Assembly: GCF_023701525.1 (NCBI RefSeq)
Contig: NZ_JAMQAW010000007.1
Location: 309,097-373,096 of the forward strand
Reading direction: 5' to 3'
Source: Streptomyces albipurpureus
Lineage (GTDB): Bacteria > Actinomycetota > Actinomycetes > Streptomycetales > Streptomycetaceae
DNA: 64,000 bases
The position numbers were made by a program, and so were the translations under genes. Shown here in pieces: positions 62,618 through 64,000 of this stretch; within the stretch, counting starts at the first letter, position 1, and each line of letters begins with the position of its first letter. Under the pieces are notes generated by a model. The model was not told the DNA's origin, made no database searches, and worked only from the letters and a program-made list of their open reading frames with translations.

Positions 62618-64000
62618 TCAGGTGTCGATCCGTGAGCGGTCGAGGGTGGCGGCGGAGCTGGTGATGAACTCCTTGCGGGGCGCGACTTCGTTGCCCATGA
62701 GGAGGTCGAAGACCGATTCGGCCGAGTCCAGGTCGCCGATGTTGATCCGGCGCAGGGTGCGGTGTCGGGGGTCCATGGTGGTCTCGGCGAGTTGGTCGGC
62801 GTCCATCTCGCCGAGTCCCTTGTAGCGCTGGATCGAGTCCTTGTAGCGGATGTTCTTGCGCTGGTACTCCAGCAGGGTCTGGCGTAGTTCGTTGTCCGAG
62901 TAGGTGTAGACGTACTTGTCCTGGCCCTTCTTGGGCTGGACGAGTTCGATGCGGTGCAGGGGGGGCACGGCGGCGAAGACCCGGCCCGCCTCGACCATCG
63001 GGCGCATGTAGCGCTGGAAGAGGGTGAGGAGCAGGCAGCGGATGTGGGCGCCGTCCACATCGGCGTCGACGAGGAGGACGATCTTGCCGTAGCGGGCGGC
63101 GTCGATGTCGAAGGTGCGCCCGGAGCCGGCTCCTATGACCTGGATGATCGCGCCGCACTCGTTGTTCTTGAGCATGTCGGAGACGGAGGACTTCTGGACG
63201 TTGAGGATCTTGCCGCGGATGGGGAGTAGCGCTTGGAACTCGCTGTTGCGGGCGAGCTTGGCGGTGCCGAGGGCGGAGTCGCCTTCGACGATGAAGAGTT
63301 CGCTGCGCTCGACGTCGTCGCTGCGGCAGTCGGCGAGTTTCGCGGGGAGCGAGGAGGTCTCCAGTGCGGTCTTGCGGCGCTGGGCTTCCTTGTGTTGGCG
63401 TGCGGCGATTCGGGTGCGTGCGGCGGCGACGGCCTTTTCCAGTACCGCGCGGGCCTGTGCCTTGGCGTCGCGTTTGGTGGAGGTGAGGAAGGTTTTCAGT
63501 TCCCTGGCCACGACGTGGGCGACGATTCTGTTGGCCGCTGATGTGCCGAGGATCTCCTTGGTCTGGCCTTCGAACTGGGGTTCGGCGAGGCGGACGGTGA
63601 CGACCGCGGTCAGGCCTTCCAGGGCGTCGTCCTTGACGATGTCGTCCTCGGCGACGCGCAGCATCTTGGCCGAGCGCAGTACCTCGTTCATCGTCTTGGT
63701 GACCGAGCGCTCGAAGCCGGAGATGTGGGTGCCGCCCTTGGGGGTGGCGATGATGTTGACGAAGGATCTGACGTTGCTGTCGTAGCCGGTGCCCCAGCGT
63801 AGGGCGATGTCCACGCCGAGCTCCCGGGTGACCTCCGTGGGGGTCATATGCCCGCGGTCGTCGAGGACCGGGACGGTCTCCTTGAAGATGCCCGTCCCCG
63901 TCAGCCGCAGCACATCACACACCGCCTTGTCCTGCGCCAGGTACTCGCAGAACTCGCTGATACCCCCGTCGAAGCGGAAGATCTCCTGGCTCTTGCCCTC
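62618..64000 (-). CDS. parE: Topoisomerase IV subunit B (ParE), 5' end beyond the window
   Basis: The minus-strand frame reads from the right edge to a stop at 62618, at least 460 codons. The TOPRIM site is SELFIVEGDSALGTAKLARN, followed by QALLPIRGKILNVQ and LVDADVDGAHIRCLL (metal DxD). The replacement of the GyrB-type EGDSAGGSAKQ by this form points to ParE, as in the Streptomyces topoisomerase IV gene. The C-terminal GLGEMDADQLAETTMDP block is intact. The ATPase N-terminus lies outside the window. It is core chromosome and marks the outer limit of the accessory region. Confidence 0.95.
   Translation of the reverse strand, partial: EGKSQEIFRFDGGISEFCEYLAQDKAVCDVLRLTGTGIFKETVPVLDDRGHMTPTEVTRELGVDIALRWGTGYDSNVRSFVNIIATPKGGTHISGFERSVTKTMNEVLRSAKMLRVAEDDIVKDDALEGLTAVVTVRLAEPQFEGQTKEILGTSAANRIVAHVVARELKTFLTSTKRDAKAQARAVLEKAVAAARTRIAARQHKEAQRRKTALETSSLPAKLADCRSDDVERSELFIVEGDSALGTAKLARNSEFQALLPIRGKILNVQKSSVSDMLKNNECGAIIQVIGAGSGRTFDIDAARYGKIVLLVDADVDGAHIRCLLLTLFQRYMRPMVEAGRVFAAVPPLHRIELVQPKKGQDKYVYTYSDNELRQTLLEYQRKNIRYKDSIQRYKGLGEMDADQLAETTMDPRHRTLRRINIGDLDSAESVFDLLMGNEVAPRKEFITSSAATLDRSRIDT

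Overview
The window is high-GC actinobacterial DNA, almost certainly a Streptomyces chromosome. The evidence is codon use, frequent GTG starts and GTGA overlaps, ECF sigma factors, DUF397-era style small regulators, YVTN and FG-GAP secreted proteins, and at the right edge a ParE that looks like the Streptomyces topoisomerase IV B subunit. No transposase, integrase, tRNA, rRNA or CRISPR array was recognised.

Left part (1-22 kb) is accessory: a helix-turn-helix gene cut by the window edge, an arsenic island (arsI divergent from arsR-acr3-arsC with overlapping ends), a secreted seven-bladed YVTN propeller with DUF11-like domains, an Lrp regulator divergent from a rhodanese, a cytosolic-looking solute-binding protein, two MFS exporters (one divergent from a GlxA-type regulator), an AlkZ-like DNA glycosylase, a GNAT enzyme, a methyltransferase, and decayed gene remnants. 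At 22.0 kb a guanidine-III riboswitch precedes a translationally coupled pair of SMR (Gdx/SugE-type) exporters.

Middle part (24-40 kb): a two-gene operon encoding paired TIR-membrane-propeller proteins (the first with a degenerate TIR, the second with an intact one); a secreted PI-PLC/SGNH/FG-GAP enzyme; a short pyruvate-phosphate-dikinase-like protein with its own helix-turn-helix partner; a GNAT, a DUF1707 protein, a TerD protein, and a MOSC/ferredoxin-reductase fusion. Several long gaps carry only gene scars.

Right part (41-60 kb) is a biosynthetic gene cluster for an N-nitroso compound, most probably streptozotocin or a close relative. A PRMT-like arginine N-methyltransferase (SznE) and an HDO-cupin N-nitrosating metalloenzyme (SznF) sit side by side; all ten metal ligands that I recall for SznF are present at a uniform +1 offset. 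Around them are an ATP-grasp ligase, an amidase, HAD phosphatases, MFS and LysE exporters, a Rieske protein, a zinc-type dehydrogenase, a DegT aminotransferase, a HAD/kinase-like fusion, a luciferase-like oxidoreductase and a deaminase. The cluster carries its own alkylation-damage module: an ECF sigma factor coupled by GTGA to a protein combining an O6-alkylguanine transferase domain with an Ada-type zinc domain, followed by a second Ogt. This fits self-protection from a DNA-methylating nitrosourea. The cluster is followed by an ECF sigma/CU044_5270 pair, a DUF5680 protein and parE.
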